Source: Deroplatys truncata
Taxonomy: Eukaryota; Arthropoda; Insecta; Mantodea; Mantidae
Reading direction: 5' to 3'
DNA length: 64,000 nucleotides
Assembly: GCA_030765065.1 (NCBI GenBank)
Contig: CM060990.1
Coordinates: forward strand, 279,275,341-279,339,340
Shown here piece by piece: positions 15,627 to 26,917 of this stretch. Both the position numbers and the translations under genes were made by a program. The notes beneath the pieces were generated by a model. That model made no database searches and had not been told where the DNA came from. It worked only from the letters and a program-made list of their open reading frames with translations. Position 1 is the first letter of the stretch. Each line of letters opens with the position of its first letter.

Positions 15627-18600
15627 GTGTTCTTTTGCAATATAAAAATGTATGAGTGAAAGTTTAAGATATATAATACAACGATTTTGATTGGCTACTC
15701 CAACCTTCGAGAAGAAGGAGAAGGAAATGCTAGCCTCGCGCAGGGGCATTTCGTAAGCAGGCCTAAACCTGTTATGGGGAAATCCATCGATCACGCCAGC
15801 GTTCCTTAAGGGGAATGCTTCTGCGTATGACGCTAGGGAAAAAAATATATTTTATTTTTTACATGTACCGCTAAAATTCATTGTTAATTATTGTTACATT
15901 ACCAAAATAATCACAGGGTGAAAATAATGTATTTTTTCTGTTGATATAATTTTCCTCGAACCAGAGAACTTTCGATTGTGAATAGACACGTCACAGATGT
16001 TTAAAAAAAGCCTGATGCCATGTGATGGCTTTAGAATTCTATTCTCTATGCATTACCACGGGAAAAACGAATAGCGAGTTACCACTTGAGAAAAGTTAAA
16101 AGTATTTGAAAATTTAAACCAATATCAAAAATCTGATGTGTTACACTCACATGACTTTCTTTACTCTTGTACAAACTATTTTACAAACGCTTATTCTCTA
16201 TATGCTTCATGTTAATCGAGATATCGAGATGTCAATGTTATTGGTAATTTTCATGTCGATGCAGGGGGAATATGGTAGGTTTTAAGCGATAGTCAAATAT
16301 TTTAACGCTGATTGCTATGGGACGCATTCCATTCTCTTTGCATGTCCAGGACATAAAAACAAGAATAACGAATTTGTGAAAAAGTATAAGTATTGGAAAT
16401 TTTAAGGGAATAACAAGCAATATCTCGAAAACGGTTTACTCAACAACAAGAATGTATACGATATAAATTATGTATTTTAACGCGATCTCCATTTTAAGTG
16501 TAGTAAAATTTTGTCTATCTCTTATGGTTTACCAGTTTTGCAAAAGTCGTTTAGAATGAAGAATACTTTTGGATGCATTCCCTGAAAATTCGAGATATAC
16601 ATTTCAATTCTCATTACAATATCTTAAACATATAATATTTTATTCAATATCGTTAGAGTCATTTTTGAGAAAATTAAAATTTTCGAAAAAATGTTCTTTG
16701 TAAAGGATAGTCTGGTGTGAGGCATTTTCTTTAAAACCTTCGTGTCGCATCTCTGGAAGATACTGAACCTAAGTACCAAGTTTGGTGTTTTATCCGTCTC
16801 TTCGTTTCTGAGTTATGCTTCACAGGCACACTCGCAGACAGCCATGCTTTTTTGGATTCAGAGGGTCTCAAAACATGTATTTCCGGTGAAATCTCGGTAT
16901 CGATTTTTTTGGGAGGAATACAACACTTCCTCTACTTACTATACGTAGTAGAGAAAGCAAAAACTCATTCGCAAATACTTAATGTCGCGAAAATATTACT
17001 TGAAATGAATTTTTGTGTGTGTGTATTAAGTTTATATTTAACATGCTGGAATATTCAAAAAATATCTCTCGAATGGATGAGGTATTTAAAATCGTTCTCG
17101 TCCTATGTTTACTAAGAGAATAAGCCAATATTTTTAAATGGAATAAATTAAGAGTAACGAGGATTGTTTAGGCTAGGCTCCATATTTCATTATTTATTTA
17201 GAATTAAACAAATGCTATTAGTCGTAATAGTTATACACGCGTAATAATCACGCACATACGACAGCAAGCAAATGTGCAAGTCAATTCATATACAATTAAT
17301 TAATAAAAAATATTTAATTGTTTTCATCGATCAGCGAGAGCCTTATTTATTTTTAATAACGTATGTAATATTCACCGTTCTGAATACCTTTTATTCTTCA
17401 TATTACTCTCGCCAAATCATATTTCTTTGTTTAACATACTGAAAAAAAATCGGTTTAATTTTTGATATCATGCATGCAATTCTGTTATGTAAGTATATAA
17501 ATAATGGCAAAGACACAATCGAATGTTTAAGTACAGAATCTATACAGTATACGTTTAATTATAATTATAATAGTGCTTCTCAACGTTTAATTTTCCTAAC
17601 GCTTGAGTCATATTCAATATTTTATTGAAAGAAATAAGAGCTATGAAACTTAATCATTAATAACTTCATGTAGAATTTATATTAATTATCGGGGAAAAAT
17701 TTTTTTGTGGTAAGCTTAAAACATGACTAGACTTGGTTTTCCACGGTTTGTGATGGAATTTCTGCACAGAGGAAGCCATTAAGAAATCCTATTGTATCGC
17801 TAATAGTTATTTACCGAGAGGGTCTGTGGTTTTTCAGAGCACTTAGGATGTTTAATGAAGGGGAAACGTCTGCCATTGTCCACTAATGGCTCTATACAGG
17901 ACCCTGTTTTGCATTCTTCAAACCCTCTTAAGATGTTTAATGACGTGGAAGCGTCTGTCATTGTCCGCTAATGTGTGTCTTTATAGGCATTTCTTCCGAG
18001 AAAGCCATATGCGTTCTTCAGGGTTGTACAGCATATTTCTTTCAAGCAGTGTACGCAAGTGAATAATTCGTTGAATTTCTCAAAGTTCGCTACGTCTTTA
18101 GAAAGAACATTTAAAAACGAATATAAAATTTATATTTGGGGTCTTCGTGCGTGTTACTTTTATATCTACTAAGAAAGATATGCCTGTTTTGAAGGGTAAT
18201 TATTACTTCTCTCGAGCGAGAAGAGGCATAGCGGTCTTATATTTTTAACATCAGTTGGAGCGTACCCCGATGTGATGGATACCCCTAGCCATTAAGAGCA
18301 GGTACCGGGAGGAAGACCCAAGCGTCCTGGTTTAACCGCTTCTTAAGATTCATTGTATTAGACGATGCACAGCGGTCGCATGCGTATTGTTTTTCGTAAA
18401 GGGTTCTCGTGTTAACGTCTCATACTAGCTATTTGCAATACCGTTTTCAGTTGCTTTTTAATTCATCTAAGCAATGTAATATTTTTATAAACCCCCCATT
18501 CAAAAGAAGAATTAAACAAATGTTATTAGCCGTAATAGTTATACACGCGTAATAATCACGCATATACGAAAACAACCAGGTGCGCGAGTCAATTCATATA

Positions 18601-19551
18601 CAATTAATTAATAAAGAAACTTAATTGTTTTTCATCGATAGACGTGCGTCGTTTCATTAGAAGTGAGATGTCCATGGTAGGTGAAAAATGGATGAGATAG
18701 CTCTAGGTGCGCAAGCCAATTACATTAATTAATAAAAATATTTAATTGTTTTCATCGATCAGCAAGAGCCTTATTTATTTTTAATAGCGTATGTAATATT
18801 CACCTATAATGTTAACCGTATTTATTTATTTCATAATCAATTCCTCCGGAATTATAACGAGACAACATGAACGCACCTCGCATGTTAAACGAGTATTATT
18901 TAACTAAAATGTTAATTCGCCTTTATTTTTTTTCCGGAATCATATTTCGCTGAATTATATAGAGTTAAGATGGCCGCCTTGCGCGCACTTGATCTTCAAT
19001 ATGGCGAATTCACAGCTTTCGGGTATGACCACCAGGGGCGTCGTGAGGAAATCCACGCTGGTTCAGAGAGAAAAAACCAGTTTCACTCATATTACCACCT
19101 GGCGCGCTGGTGTAGGTTGCGAACTGAAACGCGAGTGGAGGGGGTGCGGTAGTCGACTTGTCACTGCAATTACCCACTGCAATTACCGAGTGCCGGTCAT
19201 TCGAGTGAGACGTTTCGTGGAGGAAGGGATGCGCGCGGGTTTTCAGTGAAATTATCACGCGATAACGACTGTTACGTCAACTCTATCCTTTCAGATATGG
19301 ATTCATCTAAGTGTTGTAATATTCTTATAAATCCAAAATATATTTTCCCTCAAAAGTAGAATTAAATAAATGTTATTACTCGTAATAATTATACACATGC
19401 TACCACACATATACGATAACGAACAGTTGCGCACGCGAGTCAATTACATTAATCAATCAAAAATACTTAATTGTTTTCATCGACCGACTAGGCGCGTTTC
19501 ATTAGAAGTGTAATTTGTTGACATTAGTAGATGTAAAAATGGCGGTTTAGA
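15627..19551. other. Gene-free AT-rich right arm of the Polinton
   Basis: I see no convincing gene in about 3.9 kb. Only short chance ORFs occur. What it holds: weakly related AT-rich segments around 16010-16120 and 16280-16410, the imperfect tandem repeat at 17837-18020, and the subterminal repeat family (17201-19620). The segment around 16700-16830 reads like untranslated repeat DNA. The arm may be a decayed accessory region or hold cis elements for replication and packaging. Confidence 0.6.
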
Positions 19552-19620
19552 AGCAGGTGCGCAAGTCAATTCATATACAATTAATCAATAAAAAATACTT
19601 AATTGATTGACGAGCATCGT
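17201..19620 (+). repeat. Family of five subterminal direct repeats
   Basis: Three long copies (17201-17376, 18509-18650, 19359-19510) share GAATTAAA-AAATG-TATTA, then TAATAGTTATACACGCGTAATAATCACGCA, then GTCAATTCATATACAATTAAT and TTTCATCGA. Two shorter copies (18705-18803, 19555-19620) retain the second half. The last merges into the terminal inverted repeat, and an inverted copy lies at the left end (104-195). Copies differ by 5-20 percent by eye, so they are not recent. Such iterated subterminal sites often bind replication or transposition proteins; here that is inference. Confidence 0.8.
17837..18020 (+). repeat. Imperfect tandem repeat, ~90 bp x 2
   Basis: The segment starting near 17837 (CTTAGGATGTTTAATGAAGG, GAAACGTCTGCCATTGTCC, CTAATGG, GCATTCTTCA) recurs from 17921 (CTTAAGATGTTTAATGACGT, GAAGCGTCTGTCATTGTCC, CTAATGT, GCGTTCTTCA). 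The function is unknown. It adds to the repeat-rich, gene-free character of this arm. Confidence 0.65.
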
Positions 19621-20244
19621 TTAATTGCATTAGTAGTAATATGATGGCGATTCTTTTTTTTCAATAATGTTTTATGCATGGGCGAACATTATCTAATTGA
19701 TTGACACAATTATGTACTCAAACGATTTGCCGATGTGCGGCAGGCATCGAGAATCACATTCCCTACTACGCACCGTACCAGGGGCGGGATTTAGACAGGA
19801 CGCTATGAGAGCAGGATGACGTCGCCAGCGTATACTAACAATACACACTCTCCCACCTATACACAGGGAACCAATCAGACCACAAAGGGGAGGGAACACC
19901 GGCACGCGGCCTAACCGCCTGGGGGACAGACCCAGGCCGCATTAGGTTAGCGCACAAAGCAAGGGGGGAGGAGCCACCGGCTCAGAACCAGGCGACATGA
20001 TAGGAGACCAAAAGGAGGGGTCATCTTCGGCGGCTTTAAGGGATAGCGCACAAAGAAAGGGGGGAGGAACCTGCGAAATGTAGGGGTCATCTTCGGCGGC
20101 TTTAAGGGATAGCGCACAAAGAAAGGGGGCGGGGCTACCGCCACTCGACCAGGGCGGCATCTAAGCGCACAAAGAGGGGGCGGGGCTTGTCGGCATAGAA
20201 CAAAGAACCTTATCAGTCGGCGGCATATCCTTTGTGAGCCAGAA
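19552..20244. repeat. Right terminal inverted repeat, copy A
   Basis: This is the imperfect reverse complement of the left repeat seen complete in copy B (33274-33908). The outer end reads, in reverse complement, TTCTGGCTCACAAAGGATAT and continues through GCCGACAAGCCCCGCCCCCT. The outer half is strikingly GC-rich compared with the AT-rich element. I could not fix a target-site duplication, partly because weak similarity continues 20-30 bases beyond the proposed end. Confidence 0.8.
19946..20190 (+). repeat. GC-rich short repeats inside the right terminal repeat
   Basis: Four copies of AGCGCACAAAG-(C/A)AA-GGGGG-(C/A)GGGG-CT occur near 19952, 20045, 20110 and 20163. Two of them sit in a longer unit that includes GTCATCTTCGGCGGCTTTAAGGGAT. 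They are shadowed by low-complexity open frames that I do not regard as genes. Confidence 0.75.
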
Positions 20245-20460
20245 ACGGCATTTCTTTTACTACTATTGTTCTTCACAGCCTCATCTTCATCCCTTTTTAA
20301 CATTATTTCCACAGTAAGTGCAATATCACTAAGGTTGTCAGGAGTTTGTTCAGGTAGCATAATGGCCTCATCATCAATATCCTCACAGACACTAGCTGCA
20401 TCCAAATTTTGGTAAGTGAAACACTATCTTCATCTAAGCTAACATTTACTTCTTCATCAT
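20245..20460 (-). pseudogene. Possible N-terminal remnant of a piggyBac-type transposase
   Basis: A minus-strand frame from ATG 20405 gives an acidic N-terminus (CEDIDDEAIMLPEQTPDNLS, then RDEDEAV) like the acidic leader of piggyBac transposases. It runs straight into the terminal repeat. The catalytic-region remnant in the same orientation lies on the other side of the next element (32413-33240), as if a Polinton had inserted into a piggyBac gene. The identification of this short piece is tentative. Confidence 0.35.
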
Positions 20461-21490
20461 CCCAGATTGACTAAAGGTACTCAAATGTCTCCTCAGGTGA
20501 CAAAAACTGCCGTTGCGTTTCCCCTGTAACATGTAAAGAAAAACCACATATGATCCCAATGTACTATATGTAGGACACGAAATATAATTGTATGTAGTAC
20601 ATCAAAAACATAATACAATGTGGAATTATTTTCATGTTTCAATTAAAAGTTAACCATATTAGACTAATACAACAATGGAAAATAACAATTGAATCAGCTT
20701 ACCTCCAACATATTACTGTTTGTCAAGAAGACTATTAAACAATGCACTGTTGACTGGCAATGTATAATGCACACTCTCATTTCCGGTATACAGCCTGTTC
20801 ACAAAGCCTCCAAGAAATAAATACCGCAACAAAATACACTATACAAGATTAGAGAAAAACTATACTCAGGTGTTTCTAACAGCACTTATAGCGTCCTATA
20901 GATAGGGCCATGGGTCCAAATGGGTGTGTTTGAAGCAGCTTCGTAGCAGAATTTCTGTAATCAAATGCCTCTGGATTTAAGCGTTTCGTTCTTCAACAAG
21001 TACATTAAATTAAAATGTATGTTACATTGTTTTGCTGTGGGCATTTTCCATATAAATGTATTGTTATTCCATCTGTGAAAGTTTTAAATTTGTAGTCAGT
21101 TGCAAATAATGTGCACTGCCATTATAGCATCTCAGTATCTCTCCATGCTGCGCTTAATACAAGATATCGCCGCGGAGTAAGTTTGCCCGCGAGTATGACG
21201 TCACAGAGCAAGTAATCTGCCTGCCAGTGTCACAGGCATAGGAATACTAAGGGAATATACGAAGAAATCCATAGGAATGTCTGCCTGTTCACGGAATTCG
21301 AACGCGCTACATGAGGTATCTTTTTGATCTGTTCATGCATATTTCCTTATTTTTTTACAACTTACCTTCTATAGTTAAATGCTTTTTGGTAAGTTCTTCC
21401 CACGGCACGTTCTTTCCGGGGAAAATGTTATACCTTGATGTACTTATGCGATGCGTGAGACATCCACTAATGCCGTGTTAGGCTAAGAGG
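20461..21490. other. Intergenic DNA, nothing recognised
   Basis: About 1 kb of AT-rich sequence between the piggyBac-like remnant and the mariner-type element. It has no ORF of note. It contains one TGACGTCA palindrome near 21197. It may be piggyBac 5' DNA or host sequence. Confidence 0.5.
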
Positions 21491-21492
21491 TA

Positions 21493-22842
21493 CAGGGTGA
21501 TTTTTGAAGAACTGTTACACTTATTTCTTTAATTATTTTGTTCGAAATTCACTCAATGCCCCAATTTTAGCACCAAATTAAGCAGAATGTTTCGGAGTTT
21601 CGATTGCCGATCACTAGATGCGCAGATGTTAATGTTTTATTCCTAATTGTTAGTTATTGTAGGCAACTGTTTTTGAGTTTTTGTTCTAGTCAACGTGAAA
21701 ATGGAGTACACATTAAATGAACGACTCTTCCTCGTAAAGCAATACTGGATTACGAATTCAATTACAGCTACTCTAAGAGCATACTAGAGAGAATTTGGTA
21801 TTCAGAATCCTCCCCAAAGAAACACAATACTGGGACTGTTAAATAAATTGGAAACAACTGGATCTCTGGTGATTGAAAAAGGCAAAACTCATTCATCTAG
21901 GCTTCCCACGGTTGTTGACGTAAGAGCACGACTGGATCCGTCTCCCAAAAAATCATTAAGACGTTTGCCGCAGGAGACAGGGTACAGCTACTCAATGTGT
22001 CAGAGAGCTGTGAAAAGTGCAGGCCTAAAGCCGTATAGGATTGTGGTTGCCCATTAGTTACAGAAACCAAATAAGGATAGACGACTGAATTATTGTCGCT
22101 GGTTTCAGGCATTCATTGTGCAAAATCCTGCCATTTTGTCCATCACATGGTTCACAGTTGAAGCATGGTTCCATTTATCCGGCAATGTGAACTCAAGTAA
22201 CTCACGCTATTGGGCAGCGAAAATCCACATGTTATACATGAAGCACCTATGCACCCGACTAAAATCGGAGTTTGGTGCACAATATGCGCACATAGAATAG
22301 TGGGACCAATTTTGTTTGAAAACAATGTGAATACTGCAGAGTACCACTGATTTTCACGGAGTTTGCTGAGCAACTAGACGACGTAGAGCTGAGTCAAGGA
22401 TATTTTCAGCAGGACGGCACTACATGCCATACATCAAATGAATCCATGGCATAATTGCAAGTTTCTTTGACGACCGGATAATTTCCAAGAACTTGTGGCC
22501 ACCGAGCTCTCCGGATTTGACATCGTCGGACTTCTTTCTATGGGGTTACTTAAAAGACAGGGCTTATGTCACACGTCCCCAGACATTGGAGGATCTGAAG
22601 CACAACATTATACAGCAGATTCAAGCTATTGACAACAGAGACCTCCAACGATTGGCCAGTAACATGGAACGACGTGTTGAGTTGTGTCTTATGCAGGATG
22701 GAGGACATTTTCAACATTTGCTATAGAGGTAAACAATCTCCCAAAATTCCTCTGCATTTCAGGTATAATAATTTGTCGCTAGCATAACTCGCTTTGAAAC
22801 AATTAAAGAAATAAGTGTGCCAGGTCTTCATAAATCACCCTG
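21493..22842 (+). mobile_element. Tc1/mariner-superfamily element, 1350 bp, TA target duplication
   Basis: Terminal inverted repeats of about 46 bases begin CAGGGTGATTT and end with the complementary AAATCACCCTG. They share the string ACACTTATTTCTTTAATT. TA dinucleotides flank both ends (21491-21492 and 22843-22844), the signature of the IS630-Tc1-mariner group. The internal transposase is broken, so the copy is inactive. Confidence 0.9.
21701..22726 (+). pseudogene. Transposase of the Tc1/mariner-type element (helix-turn-helix plus DDE), decayed
   Basis: ATG 21701 opens MEYTLNERLFLVKQYW, the N-terminal helix-turn-helix type (DUF4817-like) common in arthropod elements. The frame meets stops and shifts: a TAG shortly after codon 28, another near 22055, and frame changes around 22300-22440. 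The C-terminal block LWPPSSPDLTSSDFFLWGYL with KDRAYVTRPQTLEDL, ending at 22726, is the conserved DDE-region end. At least four disabling changes are visible, and copy B shares them. Confidence 0.85.
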
Positions 22843-23172
22843 TATAATACATCAAGATATTAGTAATCCATGTTAGATTAATGATATTATTTAACTATTA
22901 ACAAAGTTAGGTTAGGTGCTTATGCTACTGTAGTCTAGGTGATGTCAGGAATGGAATGGAATGTTGGTTTACGGCTCTCAACTACCGGGGTTATAAGCGC
23001 CGTTCTAAAACAGAGGAAGGTAAAAGCCAAAGGTATACACAAAAGTTAAAAATCACAGCAAAAGCTGAGGATAGGAATCAGAACAAAAGCAAAGTAAAAG
23101 TCAAAGGTAAAGAGATATAAAGAGAAGAATAAAAATGAAACACCGAACGGTGAAGCACCTCAGGTAGAAACA

Positions 23173-26100
23173 TTAAAAACGCAAGTGTAAGGTAGCCTGG
23201 GATAAAAACTTAAAAAGCTTATCAACCGCGTGAGGAGTGTCCGCCAAGACCTCTGCAAGACTAACCGGCAGCTGCAGAGCGTCCCGAAGACGCGCCAGAG
23301 AGGCGCACTCCAACAACAGGTGGCGGACCGATAGACATCCGCCACACGCGGAACAAAGCGGAACAGAGTCACCTCTAAAAAGATAGGTGTGGGTAAAATT
23401 GCAGTGGCCAATACGTAAACGGGCTAAAATAACTTCCTCACGGCGAGAAAAACGACTAGAAGTAATCCAGGGAACAGGAAGGTCCTTCACTACCCTAAGC
23501 TTGCTACCGCGGAGAGCCACCCACTCCCCGCGCCAGCACGAGAGGACCGCTCTCCGCAAATCAAGCCGAAGGTCCTCCAACGTTACCCGAGAGATGACAA
23601 CACCGGGTTAGATTGTCACCGCCTTAGCCGCCAAATCCGCTAGTTCATTTCCAGCCAAGCCGACGTGACCAGAAAGTCAAGCACACTTCACGAAAACACC
23701 AGAAGCGTATAAAACATGAAGGGCATTCTGGGTTTGCTGTACAAGAGGATGGTAATTGTACAGCTCACGTATACTCTGGAGTGCACTAAGGGAATCACTT
23801 AAAATAAGGCTATCTCCCAAGTGGTGACGGCGCACATACAGAATGGCACGGTATATGGCATACAGTTCAGCGCAATAAATGGAAGTTCCACCAGGAAAAC
23901 CGAAGCTATGAGTTTCGGGCCCATGAACGTAAGCGCAACCAGCACCGTTGGAGCACTTAGAGCCGTCGGTGTAAATAAAAATCCAGCCATGGTAGCCGGA
24001 CAGAAATTCTAAAAAACAAGCCCGTATACTAGACGTAGGGAGCGTAGACTTCCGGTAAGTCGCCATCCCAAGATCAACGTGAGCTGTCGCACGAAGCCAA
24101 GGAGGAAACACCCTCTCCCCGGTAGGGAACATGCTGGGCAGTTCAATACCGTGCTGTCGAAGAAGCTCCCGGAAGGGAACACCTGAAGGCCTGGGATAAA
24201 CGGAGCGGTCCCAATAACGTTCGTCCAGCGCGGCGTGGAAAGAGGAAGCGAACGTTGGATAGGCATACAGCGAAGCGCACAGCCATAATTGCCAAGGAGA
24301 AAAGCACGCCGATAACGCAAAGGAGGTTCTGCCGACTCGGCGTAAAGGCTGAGAACTGGGCTAGTTGGAAACGCACCAATAGCTAAGCGAATGCCACGAT
24401 TGGGGACGGCGTCTAATTTCCTCAACACAGATGGAGGGGCGGAGGAATAAACGACGCACCCATAATCCAAATTGAATCGGACTAGCGCGCGATACAGACG
24501 CAGCAAAACCGCCCGATCCGCTCCCCAAGATGTACCATTTAACACCCGCAAGAGACTTAGAGAACGATCACATCGAGCTTTCAACTGTGCAACATGCGAT
24601 GACCAGCTAAGCTTCCTGTCAAACGTCAACCCCAAGAAATGCGCCTCGCCGGCGAAGGGCAGGAACTCTGGACCGAAACGGAGAGAAGGTGGAAATCGTC
24701 CCCTACGGCACTAGAAGTTAACACAGGTGGTCTGCTCAGTGGAGAAACGAAAGCCAGTTTTAGAACTCCAAGAGTGAAGGCTGTCCAAATATTGCTGCAG
24801 GTGGCGTTCCAAAAACGACGTACGTTGAGAAGTGCAGTACACGGCAAAATCGTCCACGAATAAACAGGACGACACCCCTGGTGGAACACATTCGCAGATA
24901 GAATTAATCGCTACAGCGAAAAGTGTAACGCTCAGAACGGAGCCCTGGGGCACGCCGTTCTCTTGGATAAAAAGGTTCGAAAAAACCTAGCTGACCCGTA
25001 CTCGGAAAACGCGGTCCGTCAGAAACTCCTGAAGGAACAGCGGCAAGCGTCCACGGAGGTTCCAGACGTGTAGGGAACGCATAATCCGCGCCCGCCAACA
25101 GGTATCAAAAGCCTTCTCAAGGTCAAAGAAAATCGCAACGGTTTGACAGTTCCGCAGAAACCCGTTCATGATCTGTGTCGAGAGCGACACAAGGTGGTCT
25201 AGAGTTGAACGGCGTCGTCGAAAACCGCATTGCGTGTTGGACAGAAGGTTTCGAGTCTCCAGCCACCATACCAACCGTCCATTGATCATGCGTTCCATTA
25301 CCTTACAAACGCAACTAGTGAGGGAAATGGGACGGTAACTGGAAGGAAGGTGACGGTCCTTTCCAGGTTTCAAAATGAGAATGATGACGGCCTCTCGCCA
25401 CTTATCTGGAAATGTGGAAGCAGCCCAAACACAATTATAGAGTTCGAGCAGGAAGGTGTTACCCTCAGGCGGGAGGTGTTTTAACATTTGAACATGGACG
25501 CCATCGGACCCTGGTGCTGATAGGCGCGAAGTGGAAAGGGCGTATTCCAATTCCGCCATGGTGAAAAGGCAATTATAATCCTCAAGATTACCAGAACGAA
25601 ACGAGCAACGCTGTGATTCAACGCGATCCTTGACAATAAGGAACTAAGACGAATAAGAATCGGAGCTACATACCTGAGCGAAAGCGCTGCCCAAAGCATT
25701 AGCCACGTCAAATGGAGCAACAACAGCTCCTACAGATGTGTGAAGACCAGCGATGGGCAGATGGGTCGGTTTACCGGCTACACGCCTGAACTTATCCCAG
25801 ACGACAGAGGAAGGCGTGTGATGATTAAAAGAAGTGACAAAGCGACTCCAGGGGGTCTTTTTGCTATCCCGAACAATTTGCGTACACTGAGCACGCAGTT
25901 TCTTGTACTGGATCAGGTTCTCCAGTGTAGGGTGACGCTGGAAAAGCCGAAGAGAACGCCTGCGAGCACGAATGGCCGTTCGACATTCATCCGTCCACCA
26001 AGGGATCGGAAATCGCCGAGGGTGGGCGGTCGACCTAGGAATAGAGTGCTCAGCAGCAGAAAGAATAGTCTCTGTGAGATGTTGAACTAAAAAATTCACA

Positions 26101-26917
26101 GAGTCGTGCTCATTACACGTAAACACAGCAAACTGGGAGAAAAGGCTCCAATTGGCTCGGTCGAAGCGCCAGCTAGGCAACGGGTGGAACATACAGCTGG
26201 AGTTAAGAGACCAAGAAGACAAGGGAAGTGGTCACTAGAGTGCAAATCAGAGATGACATACCAGCGAAAGGAAACTGCTAACCGTGGTGAACAAACCGCA
26301 ATATCAAGATGTGAAAGAGTGTGGAAGGCGTCTGAAAGAAAGGTAGGCTCCCCGGTGTTCAGAAGAGCGAGGTTAAAGCTATCGATAAAGTCGGCGATTA
26401 AGGTGCCACTCGCACTAGCTCGAGATGAACCCCAAAGAGGGTGATGGGCATTGACATCACCCACCAACACAAAAGGTGTGGGAAGCTGGTAAATGAGGTC
26501 GGCTAAATCTGTTGCCGAGATGTCGGCAGATGGCGGAAGATAAAGCGTACAGATGGTAAATCGGAGGGACGGCAGGCGAATCCGGACAGCAACCGACTGG
26601 ATATCAGATTGAATGGACACGGAGTCCACGAAAAGGTCATCTCTGATTAGCAACATGGTGCCCCGGTGCGCAGGAACACCATATTCTGGTGGAAGATCAC
26701 AACGCGCTGAGCGATACCGTCCAAGTTTAAAGACGTCTTGCGGACGGAGCTTAGTCGCCTGCAAACAAAGAACCAGGGGCTCGTACTCGTTGAGCAAAAG
26801 TTCAAGCTCCGGTCGATGGGATCGAATACCTCGTATGTTCCAGTGAAGGATAGCATTTGTAATTAAAATAGAAGGTCGCAATCGGAAGGTGCGGCTACGA
26901 CGAGAGCGGTGGACAAA
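23173..26917 (-). pseudogene. LINE ORF2: endonuclease, reverse transcriptase, RNase H; several frame breaks
   Basis: Segments in order: endonuclease from about 26880 (LHWNIRGIRSHRPELELLL, VLVGDVNAHHPLWGSSR, ISDLHSSDHFP); linker helices around 26180-25650; reverse transcriptase 25559-24640 (PGKDRHLPSSYRPISLTSC, IFFDLEKAFDTCW, MPQGSVLSVTLFAVAIN, LFVDDFAVYCTS, where FVDD replaces the usual YADD); RNase H about 24000-23677 (IYTDGSKCSNGAGCAYV, AELYAIYRAI, LSDSLSAL); and a C-terminal CSACGGCLSVRHLLLEC motif near 23340. Frame changes occur near 26175, 25640, 24980 and 24253, with a stop near 23677. The frame opens immediately after the ORF1 stop, in the same frame, without an ATG. Confidence 0.83.

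Larger units (their letters stand above)
1..20244. mobile_element. Polinton/Maverick (adintovirus-like) element, copy A, left end outside window
   Basis: The gene set is diagnostic of Polintons/Mavericks: protein-primed family B DNA polymerase, retroviral-type integrase with chromodomain, adenain-like protease, A32/FtsK-type packaging ATPase, double-jelly-roll major capsid and single-jelly-roll penton, plus PLA2-like and adenovirus pX-like proteins. Terminal inverted repeats bound it. In copy A the outer ~480 bases of the left repeat lie before position 1. The gene complement is that of a virus-like mobile element, but several core genes are broken, so this copy is probably inactive. Confidence 0.93.

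Noticed and set aside
19942-20160. Pro/Leu-rich minus-strand frames in the terminal repeat
   Set aside because: They are translations of the GC-rich AGCGCACAAAG repeats, with repeated PPFLCALSLKAAEDD-like text. No protein family is involved.
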